Made by a program: the position numbers and the translations under genes. The notes below the pieces were generated by a model. It ran no database searches. It was not told the DNA's origin and saw nothing but the letters and a program-made list of their open reading frames with translations. A DNA stretch of 64,000 nt from Lepisosteus oculatus (taxonomy: Eukaryota; Chordata; Actinopteri; Semionotiformes; Lepisosteidae). The stretch is from positions 40,539,501-40,603,500 of the forward strand of contig NC_090698.1 in NCBI RefSeq assembly GCF_040954835.1, given 5' to 3'. Positions 47,922-61,745 of the stretch are shown in pieces; positions within the stretch are counted from its first letter, which is position 1, and the number at the start of each line of letters is the position of its first letter.

Positions 47922-50900
47922 GATTTATACTGGGATTGTCTTCTAACACAGGGTGCCTGAAGAGTAACATTGGTGAAAAATCAAGAGTAACTCTGCTGCA
48001 AGGCAATTACAAAACATATTTGTTTTTCATGAACCATCTGCAAACCATTGGTTTAAAGATTAAACTGCTTATTTTCAGAAGTTGAGTTAATACTGCTTTG
48101 CGTTAAAAATGTGCTTATTAAGTTTTTCTTCTATAATGAATAATTGACTGTTAAAGAGTAAGCTGGAAGTGAATACTGAGAGCAAATAACTGTTATATGA
48201 ATAATGTGAAATTGTATTGTGTCTGACAGTGACGATGTTGATACACTTCCGTAGTTTTATCTTAATTTACATAACATACATTAAATATAATAACTTCAGT
48301 TTCACTAATAAAAACACCTGTTCAAAGGAGAAACAATTGGAAATCATTCAAAAAGGTCTTACAGGACTAAATGTATTACTTTGTATTAACAGTTTTTAGA
48401 AATCCAAGCTATACTGGACACTATTTGACTTCATTTATTTGGTGTAATGATTGCTTCTCACTGTCTCAGATATACCTTTAATAAAGGTACACATAACTTT
48501 AGTTGATCACCTGAAAAAAAAACTTTTCAACATAAAGTAGGAAATACAATAGTAATATGACATACATCTGAAACACTGATTTGATTTTATATTTTCATGA
48601 CTAGGAAAAGCATTTACACCAGTTCTCTCTCTTGCAAAGCTGTCAACTGTTAATAATTACTGCTGGAACCCAGGATGAAGATGCATCCAAATCCAAAATG
48701 CTTTCTTCAGCTTACTTTAAGAAAAGCAAAAGAGAGAAATTTGTCATCTGTTGTGAGAGAAATACATTTAACTTGTGTCCTCGTGAAATGATCGAAGCTT
48801 TCACAATTTTCTATTGCTTTGTCAGAACAAAGGGAACTGGAAGAATATTTTGTTTTGCTGTTGGTTTATCTGAAACATGAAAATAAAACAACAAATGCAG
48901 AAGGACATCTATGGCTAAAAGCACAAATTCCAGTTATGCTGTGAATTCAGCTTTTCAAAGCCTCAGTAAATAGATCTGTGTCAAAGTGTCTGTTTTTGCT
49001 CTTTGGTGAGGATTGAAGCCTGGGGAATATGGACACATTCTGTTTTCATGCTGGTTCAGCAATTGAACCCTCAACAGTGTTATGATTGAAATTGTGATGA
49101 ATTTTGACAGGGAGATCTCTCCTGAACTCAAATCAGTATAAATTAATTGCTATGCTAACCAATTATCATGGCCTGGTCTTTTAGAGAAAAGTTGTTTCCC
49201 ATGAATCTTAGGTAAATTAGGATCTTCTGAAAACTAGGAAAAAGTAGACCCTCTTCATTCTTCGTCTAAAAAAATAATATAATTCAAATAATCACATGTT
49301 CCAGAACAGGACCACACCTCAGAAACAGAATCAAATGCTTTGCAATAATGTTTTTTGACTTTTCAAGGACGCTTTATTATAGTCTTGCAACTTGAATTAG
49401 TTTATATTTCAGCAGAACCAATAACAACTACTAGTTTTTTAGATATGATGTGTGGGTCCTGGCAGGTGCAGTCAAAATCAAATGCAGAGAAACTTTAAAC
49501 ACTTCTACCTTGGGAATCTTTTTGTCTGTATGTCTGTGCTCTGTTCTGTTTCTACCATGACTATTTGTTGGGCTAAAGACATAACATACCAATTTGTTTA
49601 ACAAAATACAGTTTTGTGGTTTTCAAGTGAAAGTTGGAAATAGTTTTAAGTGTCAAACACAAATATTTTTCAAACAACATTTAAGTCCATCTTACCTTAG
49701 TAAAATATTCTTATCCCTCTGTCAGCACTGGGTCATTTTCTTTTCTGAATTTGTTCACTCAGATGGGAGTGAATGTCAGGTCAAAGTCTTGATTTATCTG
49801 TTACCTAACAACTTGAAAAGGGGGGAAAAGTCCTTATCTGAATGTTAGTTAACTTGTACCTTAAGAGTAGCTTGTTCAGTAGATTGTGGTTTATGCTGTA
49901 TGCTAGCTGTCAACTAGTTCTGAAAGAGACAACAACAGATGTGAATAGATGTGACAGAATTCTATGAATTATGCATTCTAAGGTCAAAATATGTGAGTTT
50001 TTCACTGAAGGACATAGTTTATTACACCTTTTGTAGGGTGCTTTGTATTCATTTATAGCTGCAGACAAAATTGGAGCCCCTTTGTTTGAACTATATTTAT
50101 TCATTAATTAATTCTGACTAATTTATAAAGAATATATTTTGTATATTTTGTTGCTAGTTGACAACATTCCATCTCATAGCAGTAAAGTTTCCAGGTAAAT
50201 CTACAAATTTAAGATGAGATTTTGCAGCTCCACAGATATGTGTTAACAATATTTAGATTATTAAACACAGGGAGTTATGGAATAGCATTGCTTTTCAAGC
50301 TCACAGTTGGCTGACCTCAAAGCTCTGTGGCTCGCATCACCAATTAAGATCAGCTGTTCAAAGTGGCATCTAAGAAATGCAAGTAATTTCTAAATGGAGT
50401 TGAGGCTTCACAGAATAAATTGTGAATCAGGTTACAGAAGCAGCCCTATAAGAGGAGGAAATTTTGCAAATATTTTGTTACCCCATAGGCCCAAATCCCA
50501 GTAGTTTTGAAAAAGCTTGAATAGAGGAATATCTTTTCCTAAGTCTCTTCCGTGATTTGTTGTCATTTAGACGTATTTCCATTCCCTGATTTTTTTTCCA
50601 GCAAACTCCACAATGTAAAAAGGTAAACTTATGTAGATCTGTAAAGTCTGAAAATAAGTAAGATTAAATGCTTTTTTTCCTTTTGGGACTAACTTTAATC
50701 CTAACTAATATACAAAAGAAATGAAGGCCTCTCTCAAGTTAAAGTATGTTTCTTGTGTGTTTTCTTTTACTGTACCAGTTTAAACAGTTTTATGATGACA
50801 GATTGATACTGAAAGTCAGGCCCTGTAGGTAATGAAGTGTGGGCTTGTTTTTCATATACAAATCTTGGATATACTGTATCAATAGCTCATGGGCAGTTTT

Positions 50901-51975
50901 CAGTATGCTGTAATGGCACTCTGGTATTTTCCATTTTATCATCTTTATCACAAACAGTGCATTATTTTATTAGCTCTGTTTATCCTAGAATTTCTGATTC
51001 AATTTAGGATATGATTTTAATATTACCACACTGCAGCTGTTTCGTCTTCTACCCTGATCAAGCTCTGGGTAAATTATTTTTGTAATGTTAATATATTTTC
51101 TCGTCTTTCTGTTATTACTTGCTTTAAACCTGCAACCACCAAATCAAATGTCTTAAATTAACTTCAATATCAAGTTTTCATGATCAAATTGCCTCTTTGT
51201 TTTTTTCCAGATTTACAATAGCAGCCACAGTACAAATGTTGTTCTGTGTGAGGTAAATTGAAATATTGTTACAAATCACATCTGTTATTCAAGACATTTT
51301 TTCAAGGCAATGTTTTAAAAAATCCTGTGCTGTATATACAGTAAATTGTCCCACTGCAGCACTTACATCAGCAGCACTTTTTGTTGGAGAGGGGAGAGTG
51401 ATGTTGTTGTAATATATTTGTTGTGTTGTTAATATATTATCATCATCCATATCACAGCCATTTTTCTTCTTTGCTTCTTTTTATTCCTGAGGGATTTAAT
51501 GCAACTATAAATAAAGACAGATACTAGACACAAGTGGAGAGAGGACAGTGTGCTTTCAGGGTCTATTATAGGGACCCTGAAATTTTGTGGTGCTCATTAT
51601 CATCCATATCTTTCAACACCCAATGAAATACACAGTCAATACGGAAGAAGAGCTATAGTAGTCTGACAGTAACTCAGATAATCAATTACTGTTCTGCCAG
51701 AAGAGAGAGCTGAGGAAAGATGGGTCCGTGAACATAATGGATATTGACAAATTTCCAGCAGGAATTAGAGGTTTTTCACTAGTTAATTTACATTTTGAAA
51801 GCCATAATACAATTTCCAGGTTTCAATTACAGGGTACCATAGCATGGTGTTCATTGAATGAATGGCTGTTTCTTTGTAAATAAGAGTAATTGTACATTTC
51901 ACTTAAAAGCGCAAAGATTTTTTTTTTCAATTTGCCCTTTTTGTTTTTATGTGATTGTTTTGTGATTACATAGTT
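47922..51975. other. intergenic, akr1a1 upstream region
   Basis: It must include the akr1a1 promoter and any non-coding first exon, which I cannot place: no CpG-rich block is visible. Otherwise no gene or repeat was recognised. Confidence 0.5.
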
Positions 51976-52365
51976 AATAATAATAATTGCTTACACTTAT
52001 ATAGCACTTTTCTGGACACTCCACTCAAAGCTCTTTACAGGTAACAAGGACTCCCCTCCATAACCGCCAATGTGCAGCATCCACATGACCACAGAGAGTC
52101 AGGACCTTGGTTTTATGTCTCATCTGAAGGACAGCGCCTGTTTACAGTATAGTGTCCCCGTCTCTATACTGGGGCTTTAGGACCCATATGGACCGCAGGG
52201 TGAGCGCCCCCTGCTGGCCCCACTAACACCTCCTCCAGCAGCAACCTTAGTTTTTCCCAGGAGGTCTCTCATCCAGGTACTGACCAGGCTCACACCTGCT
52301 TAGCTTCAGTGGGTCAGTGGCTTCAGTGAGTTGCAGAGCGATATGGCAGCTGATAGTTAAAGTAG
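51976..52365 (-). repeat. 5S-derived SINE, reverse orientation, internally deleted
   Basis: It has the 'aataataataattgcttaca' tail at the left, 'gtagtgtccccg'-type central blocks, and the reverse-complement 5S head at 52255-52350. Relative to 38201-38750 it lacks about 150 bp of the middle. Confidence 0.75.
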
Positions 52366-52942
52366 CAGCATTTGCGAGCTGCCTTATCACTTCGTAGTGA
52401 TGAGATCTCGGAAACTAAGCAGGGCTGGGTCTGGCCGGTAGTAGAATGGGAGATCGTCAAGGAAAACCAAGTTTCTGCAGTAACTGATGTTGATAAACCA
52501 ATAGGTGCCACTTTTAACTCTGGCTCAAAGTTTTAAAACCAATAGCCCAGTACTGGGAACACTGTGCTGTAGAAGGGGCCATTCTTTATACGAGGTGTTT
52601 AACCTGAATCCATGACTCCGTATTCCACATATTCTGTATTCCCATGACCTATTTCCATGGCAGTGTTAGTGAGCGTAAACATGTTAACTCCAGTGTTCTT
52701 GCCGAACTGTGCTCTGGACTTCAGCAATCTGCCCTGTCTAATGTTCTCCCTTAATTCAATAAGTGAAAGAATTTTTCTCTTCTCCACCTTATCTGTACTA
52801 TAGAGGGGCTGTAGGTGCATACTTGCTTTCACCCAGTTATTTGCTACACTTCTGTGATGGATAAATTTGGTCCACCTCCTAAATGTAAAATCCTTTGGGG
52901 TCCTTTTGGATAAAAGGTGCTATATTAATTAATTAATTATCA
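52366..52942 (+). repeat. 5S-rRNA-derived SINE, forward orientation
   Basis: The head (52372-52470) reads as a diverged 5S rRNA gene with 'gatctcggaaactaagcagg' and 'gaatgggagat' (5S internal promoter region). It is followed by an unrelated body and a tail ending 'ttttggataaaaggtgctat' and (attaa) repeats. It abuts the reverse-oriented SINE head-to-head. Confidence 0.75.
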
Positions 52943-55175
52943 TCATAATGTGGACTTAGTGAAACAACTACACGTATTGTGTGGTCAGTTCTTTCTTTTG
53001 ATTTTGGTTATAAGCGTTGTGCATTTAAAAGATTTATGTGATATACAAGGTCTTGAAAGTGAGGTTATATTAACTGAAGAAAGGCAGTCTGCTCGTTTTC
53101 CTTATGTGGTTAGGAACATTGTCTTAGTCATTCAGCAAAACATATTACAACACAAGGGGAACATTCCAAAGCAGAGTTCTACAGCCTGGTCAGAGCAGAG
53201 TAACAGCAGAGTTTGTCTGCCACCAACTGGAGGTGGGGTATTCTCTCATCTCTTACATCACTGCACTTGCAATGTTATAGTAGTACAGCTGTCTGTGTTC
53301 GTCACATTTCCTTTTTTATGTAATTATTTTTCAAGGCAAAATCTGTCCCTTGGTGTTAGGAACCTTGTGATGTTTAATTCTGTTTAACCTAAAGGTTCAT
53401 TAAAACCTTTTGAAAAGACGCGCAATTACATGTACTGTATTTTTCTGCATATGTAAATGTTATCAAATGAGTTACATGCCCGATGCCCCCTTCTGAGAGA
53501 AATATACTGTACCCCATGCCACAGTTTGATACCAGCTGCAATAATATTAAAAGTTTGAATGAAGGGAATTTTCAATTCTCAGTGCTCTTTACTGTTGCTC
53601 AAGTGATTCCTTAAAATGTGTCCTGAAATTGCACTGAGAACCAATCATTTCTTAGACTTACTCAGGAATGAATGAAAGATAAAATATCAAAACCTTTAGT
53701 AGAAAAGTATTGTGATTGCACTCTTTTGCATCATGTAGAGATCAAGATAACAGGCTGTTCTAACATGTTTCCACAAAATGCCAAATAACAATTTCTCACA
53801 GTTTGACTCACATTGTTTCTTAATTGTGTAACTGTTTTATTTCAACCAGTATTGAGTGGACATTTCTCAGGAACCCAGAAAGTGTGAGGAGAAAAACATC
53901 TGTTTCACATTGGAAAGATTTTTCTTTATCATATAAAAGTAGAAAGGAGTAGTTTTTAGTAAACAAATCAAGGATCAGTTTCAAAAAGATGACATGGCCA
54001 TTCACTATGAGTACTATACAGTACAAAACAGCTGCACAAAGATCTAAATCTAAGTAGGCTTTGACTAAACACGTTATGTGCGTTTTGTCTCAGTTTATAT
54101 GCTCAACCAAGGCTGGCATTATTATTTCTAAACCAGAACAAATGTGCACTTATGTGTCTGTAAATTAATGTTGCTGGTCCTTCTTAGAAACTTGGAATTT
54201 ATTTCTACATTTACGTTTCAGTAGCCACAAGATGGCAATGATGCATTTCCTGGAGAATGAAAAGTCCTGCTTGAAACACAGAGGGTACAATACCTTTAAA
54301 TGCAAAGTTAAAGCTTAGAATAAGTTACATATTTATACTGTTAATATAGATCTCATACCGACAGACATCAATAGGGTAATGATAAAATACCCATTTGCAG
54401 AACATGTGAAATCTGTGTATTTGTGACTAATTGTTGCTTTACCTGTAATAATAAACTTATTTTAATATTATTGTTTGATTTAAGTGATGCCTTTTGAAAA
54501 GCATATTTTAAGTACTAACTTATTACTGATAATTATTTTAATTTCATTCTAGCAAGCCCAATAACACAAATGATCTAAAAATGTCCTTGCAAGATTAATA
54601 TTGATGAAATGCAGAACCCTGAAATGTAGTTGCTGGACTTGACTTTAATACACATTCAAGCTCCATCATATCATTCACTTTGATTCCCCCTGCTTTTCCA
54701 CAGTGGATAACCTGATTTTTTATCATTATTTCACAGGTAATGTCATGACTTCTTTCCTATCCAGTGTGATGGGCTGTATTATTTCCAGGAAAGGGTTTCA
54801 ATGTATGTAGCATTTTCCTTTGTGCGGAAACCCATTCGTGGAATGCTGAGTTCCATATGGGGGCCAATTATTTTTGTCATGCTTGCAGATTAATATGAGC
54901 TGAACAGCTCATATGACCCCATAAATAATGTACAGTAGACATAATCAGCTTGTCTTCATTCTCTGGCTTTGATGTTGAGATACTCATAGTGGTCATTTTA
55001 AGAACTTACTTTCTGACCAGCCTACAAAGCACTACATCTTTGAACATGAATACGCTTTATCTGGCCTATGTAGTGCCACAACTCTCTCTATATAAAAACC
55101 CATCACATTTTTACATTTGCTTAATAAAGTATTTGTGTTTTATACATGGTTCAAAGGACGTTCAACACATCTTAT
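52943..55175. other. intergenic, no recognised feature
   Basis: It contains an isolated 145-codon open frame at 52950-53387 (+) with no recognisable family, no flanking splice signals that I could justify and a low-complexity hydrophobic start. I do not call it a gene. Confidence 0.45.
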
Positions 55176-55640
55176 CTACAGCATGGTGAAAAAGTAAGTA
55201 CAAATTAAGATATTATGTTTTAACAAAGTTAGACCTAAACTGCTTCAACTTAAAAAGTTTTGACCTTCACCTAGTCCTCAACAAGTCCTAATAGATAAAA
55301 CTGACCTGTTTTGGCAAATAACACACAAGAATTCTAATTTTCCATTATTTATTTTAAAAATAATCAGCCAGCATTCATTATATTTGTGTGAAAAAAGTAA
55401 GTTCCATCATCTCAATTAAGAGTATATGTAGGACCAGATACACCATAACATACAAAAGATTCGTTGATCATCAGGAGGTGATTCCAGCTGTATATAAAAT
55501 CAGAAACTGTCAGAAACTTTTTGAATTAATTGTGAAAATCTAAAGAAACTTAATTCAGTATTTGAAGTAGAAGATTTTAACTTTAAGGATTTAAAACATT
55601 AGTCTTTTCTTGTAAAACCAGCAGGTGTCAATAGTTACCT
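55176..55640 (+). mobile_element. Tc1-like transposon remnant (one end)
   Basis: 'tacagcatggtgaaaaagta' followed by 'agtaca' and the later 'gtgaaaaaagtaagttccat' and 'caggaggtgattccagctgt' blocks resemble the end of a Tc1-like element whose rest is missing. Assignment is by resemblance only. Confidence 0.45.
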
Positions 55641-56634
55641 TGGAAGAAAAACGAGGGAAATTGCATAATAAAAACTAGTCTGCTTTCTGAGAGGAAAAAA
55701 CCCCACAAAACACAAGCTTAAAATGTGTGTGAGGTTTATGATTAACTTTCCCTGAAGCAGATTAGAAGAGATTTGCTGTTCTGCCTCTAGGGTGGCATCA
55801 GGCACGTCTTGAACATTATGTGTTTTGAGGTACTTGGAATGCATTAATTAGTTATTAAAATGCTATTCACATGCTATTTGGCATTTGGCGAAATTAAATA
55901 AACATTAGTTTGACGGAAAACTTATGAAGCAAAATAACAGTCACTGAGAATGAGTTTTCATCTGTGAAACACTTTGATAGACCAAAGAAACTGCTCTGTG
56001 CATTTGCCTCTGTGCCCGTCTGTGGGTCTGCTTTGTGTATTTGATTTTGATGGACTCTCCCCTTTAGATCAGAAGTACCATTCTTTAAGAAATGACCTAT
56101 AAAACCAAATGCCTCTCACACATGCTTTTATGTGTTCTTAATTTACTTCTCTTTTATAATACCAAAGGAAATCTATCAAAGTACAAGCATTCATTATAAG
56201 ATAACTTGATGTACCATTGTTGGAATGAGTCCACCATGACAGCCTGCTTTAGCAAAAAATTACATTTAAAATCAGTATGAAAATCTGTCCCTGTGAGATG
56301 TATTGGCCAGATTTTCCACTAATGTAGAAGACTGTTATAAAAAATAATTAGCAGATAATTAGATGTTCTCCCACAGCGGTGGAGAAAAAATGTCATTAAG
56401 ATAAATGAACATTACAAGACTGATGTATTTTTGGGATGTACTTGTCATTGACAGAGTGCTTTGATAAACCTAACTTTGATCCTTTGATGCTTTATTGTGA
56501 ATATCATGTGCAATGTCTTCATCAATGTACAGTATGTAGTTTAATGTGAATTTGGCCAAGTGCACATACAGTGAGTCATTAATTAAGGTTAATTAGTGAC
56601 CAGATTAAAGCATATACTTTGATTTCCCCCCAGA

Positions 56635-56805
56635 GTCCAATGACCTACTAATAGGTTAATTGGTTTTTGTAAAATTGGCCCTGGTGTGTTCTTGTTTGTG
56701 TCTGTCTGTATCCTGTGATGGACTGGAGTACTGTTCCGGGTGTATCCCATCTGGCGACTGTTGCTTGCTGGGGTTAAAGTGGTTTAGAAAATGGACGGAT
56801 GGATA
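56635..56805 (+). repeat. fish SINE-like dispersed repeat, 3' part
   Basis: 'cccagagtccaatgacctac', 'aattggccctggtg', 'gtgatggactggagtactgt' and 'aaatggacggatggat' are the 3' blocks of the ggcacggtgg family. The head is missing. Confidence 0.65.
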
Positions 56806-57079
56806 AGTTAATTAGGACCACATACTCGCTGGCAATGACAGTTTGGAAAGTACTCATGTGTAGAGTGGGGAATTTACTGGAGTAGTATGAGTGAAGTATC
56901 TTACAATAGGGTGCAATAGCCACTACTCCACACTGATGCTCCATTGATAAGGTTGTGAATGGTTAAAAAGGTCAGACACATTTAAATGATTTAAAGTGAT
57001 TATGAGATCAAAAAAGTTTAAAAAAATACGGGTCTTTCTGTACATTAACACTTCACAGCTGTAGCAATGAATGTATATA

Positions 57080-57400
57080 CTGGTATGTGCAGCTCTTCAT
57101 TACAGGCGATTACAGGGGAGAGGGGTGTCAGAGCCAGTGTTAACAGGAGCAGGAAATGACATGGAGCACATAAGAAAGGTTACGAAGGGAAGGGAGATAT
57201 TCAGCCCATCTGACTCATTCACCCAGCCATTGCTTAAAACAAACCAGTGTATTGGCTTTAACAACAGGGCTGGGTAGCTTGTTCCACACTTTACACTTTG
57301 GATAAAGAAGTGCCTCCTGTTCCCTGTTATAAATGCAATTTCCACATTGTTTTTCCCCATGTGCCCTCAGTTTGTGCTTTACTGTTTATTGTGAATTGCC
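57080..57400 (+). repeat. short interspersed repeat ('acataagaaagg' / 'aacaacagggctgggtagc')
   Basis: 'acataagaaaggttacgaag', 'cagcccatctgactcattca', 'tttaacaacagggctgggta' and 'gaagtgcctcctgttccctg' follow the order of a widespread fish repeat. Other copies in this window lie at 29385 and 61600. Confidence 0.6.
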
Positions 57401-57492
57401 AACGTCACATCACCTGGGCAACGCAGAACTATGACTAGATATTTAGAAAAGTTCAATTTAACAGGTTCAGATGACATACCAGTCATTTAGTA

Positions 57493-58035
57493 ATAATTCT
57501 TACACTTACATAGCGCTTTTCTGGACACTCCACTCAAAGTACTTTACAGGACTCCTCTCCACCACCAATGTGCACTAACACCTGGTTGATGCGACGGCAG
57601 CCATAGTGCACCAGTGAGCACACCACACATCAGCTCTCAGTGGGGAGGAGAACAGAGTGATGAAGCCAGTTCATAGATGGGGATTATTTGGAGGCCATGA
57701 TTGGTAAAGGCCAATGGGAAATTGGACCAGGATGCTGGGTTAACCCCCCTACTCTTTTCAAGAAATGCTCTTGAAACCACAGAGAGTCAGGACCTCGGTT
57801 TTCCATCTCATACGAGGGATGGCACCTTTTTACACTATAGTGTCCCCGTCACTATACTGGGGCATTAGGACCCAGACAGACAGCGGGTTGAGTGCCCCCT
57901 ACTGGCCCCTCTAACACCTCTTCCAACAGCAACCTTAGCTTTCGCAGCACGTCTCCCATCCGAGTACAGGCCAGACTCACACCCGCTTAGCTTCAGTGGG
58001 TTGCCACTTGTGCATTGCATGGTGATTAGGCTGCT
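57493..58035 (-). repeat. 5S-rRNA-derived SINE, reverse orientation, near full length
   Basis: It has 'taataattcttacacttaca' at the left, 'tgcgacggcagccatagtgc', 'ggggaggagaacagagtgat' and 'tagtgtccccgtcactatac' in the middle, and the reverse-complement 5S head (ctcccatccgagtac, cgcttagcttcagtg) at about 57945-58030. Collinear with 38201-38750. Confidence 0.8.
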
Positions 58036-61000
58036 AGCGTGTCGCATTAGTGTCACAATTCCATTAGGGACACAGCTTTGGGAGTAGCTAATGTTGTGAA
58101 TACGCAAACAGATGCAGAACCTTTTTAATCATGCAGCAGTGGTACATCTGCCAGAAACCCAAGTAGGGTGGTAGAAACGTTAACTGTGATAAGACATGTA
58201 AAGAGGAAAAGGAAAGGAGGTCAACAAGAGACATAAAGGTTGGTGCACATGCCTTTTATGCCTTTGAGCATCTTCTCATGCTGCAGATGAAGTTATTCAA
58301 CAGAGCTGAACTGGGAGCTGGATGATTGGAAGCTTCGCTCTGTACAGCATCCCAGACTTGATGTTTGAGATTCAGGTTGGGTGATCTTACTGACCAACCC
58401 GTATGGGTGATTGCGTGTGTTGTAATTATCTACTAAATTGAAATGGGGGGCTGATGGCAATACTGAAAATACATTTTTTTCAGTAAATCTGATCTCTGTT
58501 TTACATTCTAGTCAAGGGCATACATTCAAAAATTTGGAGGTCGAAGCATACTGTACGTAGATCATGATGCCTGACCAGACCAGGACACCTTGTGACAGTC
58601 CTGTTCCATGTTGTTTAACTATAAAGAAATGTCTGTTTGAGTACCAGTCTCCAGGTAGATGTTTGACTCATGAAGAAAACATGGTTTCTTGATCCAGGTC
58701 CATAAAGTTGTCAAAGTCCAGGATAGATGGATTTTCTACTGAGAAGATGTCAGTGGATGTTAATTCATATACCCATGAATGTCTGGAATACAGACCACCC
58801 CACATGAAATCTTCTGGCTACATTCTATCTTGATAAAGGTCTGCCTGAGTAAGCTATCTATAATACCCTATGGATTCAGCATAATTGTCAGCTGCACAAA
58901 CACCATCTGTACATTTCATGAAATGTACCTTTTGTGCATTACAATCAAATAGCAACTTAATTATAAATCTGTATTATTAAAATGCTAGCTAGACTTCACA
59001 AGAGCAGTGTGGTATTTGAAATTGCAAGTAATGTTTTGATTCATACCCCTCCAAATCAGCATTGCTAATTGTTGTTCAACTTCTCTCATCTCCATAACTG
59101 TTCCATGAGGCTCATACTTCCTCCAGAATATGTACTGTCAAAATCATACACAATTGTGAGAAATGTGAAGCAGCCTGCGTTAATTCAGCAGTTAGAAGAA
59201 TTGATGGATGGATGCTCTTCTAGTACCTGGAGATTGGCAACTGCACACTACGTCAAGAATATCCTGTCTTTCTCTAACCACGCCACACTCTGGTGCTACG
59301 CGTCAGATGTTCTGTGGCACCTGGGGCTCTCAGTGTACTAGTGACATAGCTGAGCTGCACACTAAATAAGGGCCTTTACAGGCTGAGCAACTTGGACGTC
59401 ATTTACATCTGACTTGTAAATACTTTATCCATATATCTTGAGATTGTTTCACTCTGCAGTAAAGTGGAAAAAGCATGACAGAAGTACCCTACACTGAGCC
59501 AGAGTATGAGTTCACTGGACTTCAGCAGTTGGAGCACTTAGCATTACTTTCTTTGAAGAGAAACATTTTCATTCTTTTACTTATTTTCATTTTGCAACAA
59601 CACAGCTTGCAGCAGTCATAGTTTACTAATTGTTTCTGTCATAAACTATTAGGCCATTTCCCCTTTCTTCCCACACCCCAGTATAATAATTGCCTCTGCT
59701 TTAAAAAACACAAGCAGAGAGTGCCTCACCAGATGCATGATGGTTCATGTGCCTTGAGTGCCTTACAGCAGCATTTTCTTGTATTGCGAAAGAGGTACAG
59801 GTATTTTCTGATCGCATCAGATGAAGTATTGCCTGACTGCATCAGTTTATCTGGTAATGGCTGATTGTCTGGGACTATGTCAGGTTTTACCTGATTGTAT
59901 CAGAATGTATCAGGTATTGCCAGACTGTATCAGAATATATCAGGTATGGCTCGATACATTTGCTTCTGTTAGGAAGAGAGTGACAAGTTGGCATTCACAC
60001 ACTGAATTCAGTCAGAATAACACAGAAAACACTTTTGAGGTTTTTTTTAATGTATTTTTAATTCTTTATCTATAAATTTTCATCAACATTGTATTTCTTT
60101 TAACAAAGTCATATGAAATCCAATGAATTCATTGGCTACATTTGACAGACATGAGCAGTCTTTGTAAAGGTGAAGAAAGAGTAAGATTTTAAAGTGCAAT
60201 TATCCTAATTAATAATGCTGAAAACAATGCAGAACACAAAAAATAAAACATTTTGCTGCCAGTCAATGGCCAATACATGTTTGTGTAATTAGTGTAGACT
60301 GTTACACTTTAAGTGTAATCTAAAACTTTAAAGCTTAAATATCTGCAAAATAGTATTCCAGGTTGTTTTTTTTTGTAAACATTTGATTTTGCATTTAAAA
60401 CCAAAAATCAACTTTTTGTGCTTTTTAATGGTAAATTCATGTTTACATTTCTCAGAAGAAAGTCAGCTGTATAAAAAACATACAATGCTGGACTAACAGA
60501 TTCCATTTAAGATTTGGATTGTTTGTCAATGCAAATATGTCCACCATATTAGAAAACTAAATTTAAAGTCAAAATATTTGGTAAAGATATTTTGTTTTCC
60601 TAGTTGTTTACAAAAAAAGATCAAAACTGCTGCTAAGATCACTACAAACAGCATTCAAAATGTTTCTAAAAGTTATGTTCAGCTAGAGGCATCTGTCCCC
60701 TCTTTATTCTATCAGCAGACTAAGTTGGGGACCTTTTTACAGGAAACCTGTTAACTTCCTTGAGATTGAAGAGTTCTAGCAGCAACACACAATGGGACTG
60801 GATCACAGTGGCTGGAGCTGAGCATACTGACTGGGATACAGTATATAGGCAAAGTTCCACCATTACATATCGAATTGATTTATCCTGTCAGCTCTAGTTC
60901 TCAAGGACAATTAAAAGAATATATTAACTTGGTGGTATAGTTACATAGGACTGAGCAGTGAGATTAAACAAATGACAGAAAAAATGCTTTGATTATTCTT

Positions 61001-61599
61001 TTTTATGTTAAATGCTGATAGTACTGTAAATGTATCCTGTACAACACAGAAAACGATGGTATTTCTGTGTCCACTATGGAAACTGAGTTAAGTAATATAA
61101 TGCTATAGTATGTATTATGATACTAACTAGTTAAATGTATGATACTTTGTCATTCAAAAATTGAATGGGATGGATTTTGGGGGAAAATGTTGACATTAAA
61201 ATACTACTGATATTGTTAAGCAATAAATCGTTTTAGGGTACATGCACAGACAAATGATTTTGTCCAGGAATTGTACATGTGTGGCGTAAATGTATTTTAA
61301 ATTTCATAATGTTAAAGTAACTTTTTTTAAAATCTAGTTTTATATATAATTACTATTCTTGAATAAGAACAAGAATAATTACTTATTGATCAAGTATTAT
61401 GGGAAAAATACAGGAGACTTAATCAGCATTAACTTAAATGAAGTATTTCTAATGTTGTGTAATATCTTATTACAAACCATTTTCCCCAAACAATAGCTCC
61501 AAAATTGTTTATAGTAAAATCTGAAATCCTAGTTTCAAGAGAGCAGAAATTATACTGACAACATACAGTACTATGTCTGGACTAATATAAAAACATAAA
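58036..61599. other. intergenic, mostly unrecognised
   Basis: I see only a short degenerate tandem repeat at 59800-59955. No gene-like structure was found. Confidence 0.5.
59800..59955 (+). repeat. degenerate short tandem repeat (ctgactgcatcag-like units)
   Basis: Units of roughly 20-25 bp built on 'cctgattgtatcag' or 'cagactgtatcag' recur about six times with substitutions. Confidence 0.55.
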
Positions 61600-61745
61600 T
61601 ATAACAAATATGTTTTTATAAAAGCCATGTAGCCCATCCAGCTCATTGCTTGTTAGCAGTTAAATGTTTAGCAGATCTCCTCCAGCTATTTCTCCAAAGA
61701 AGCCAGAGTATCCCCTTCAACAACATGGCCGGGTACCTTTGTCTT
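61600..61745 (+). repeat. short interspersed repeat fragment
   Basis: 'gtagcccatccagctcattg', 'cttgttagcagtt' and 'ccccttcaacaacatggccg' match the family at 57080-57400 in order. Confidence 0.6.

Noticed and set aside
48632-48880. 82-codon + strand ORF upstream of akr1a1
   Set aside because: No homology I can recognise and no gene context; length is within chance expectation for 64 kb.
52950-53387. 145-codon + strand ORF in the intergenic region
   Set aside because: No recognisable domain, isolated, adjacent to a SINE tail, and no supporting promoter or splice signals.
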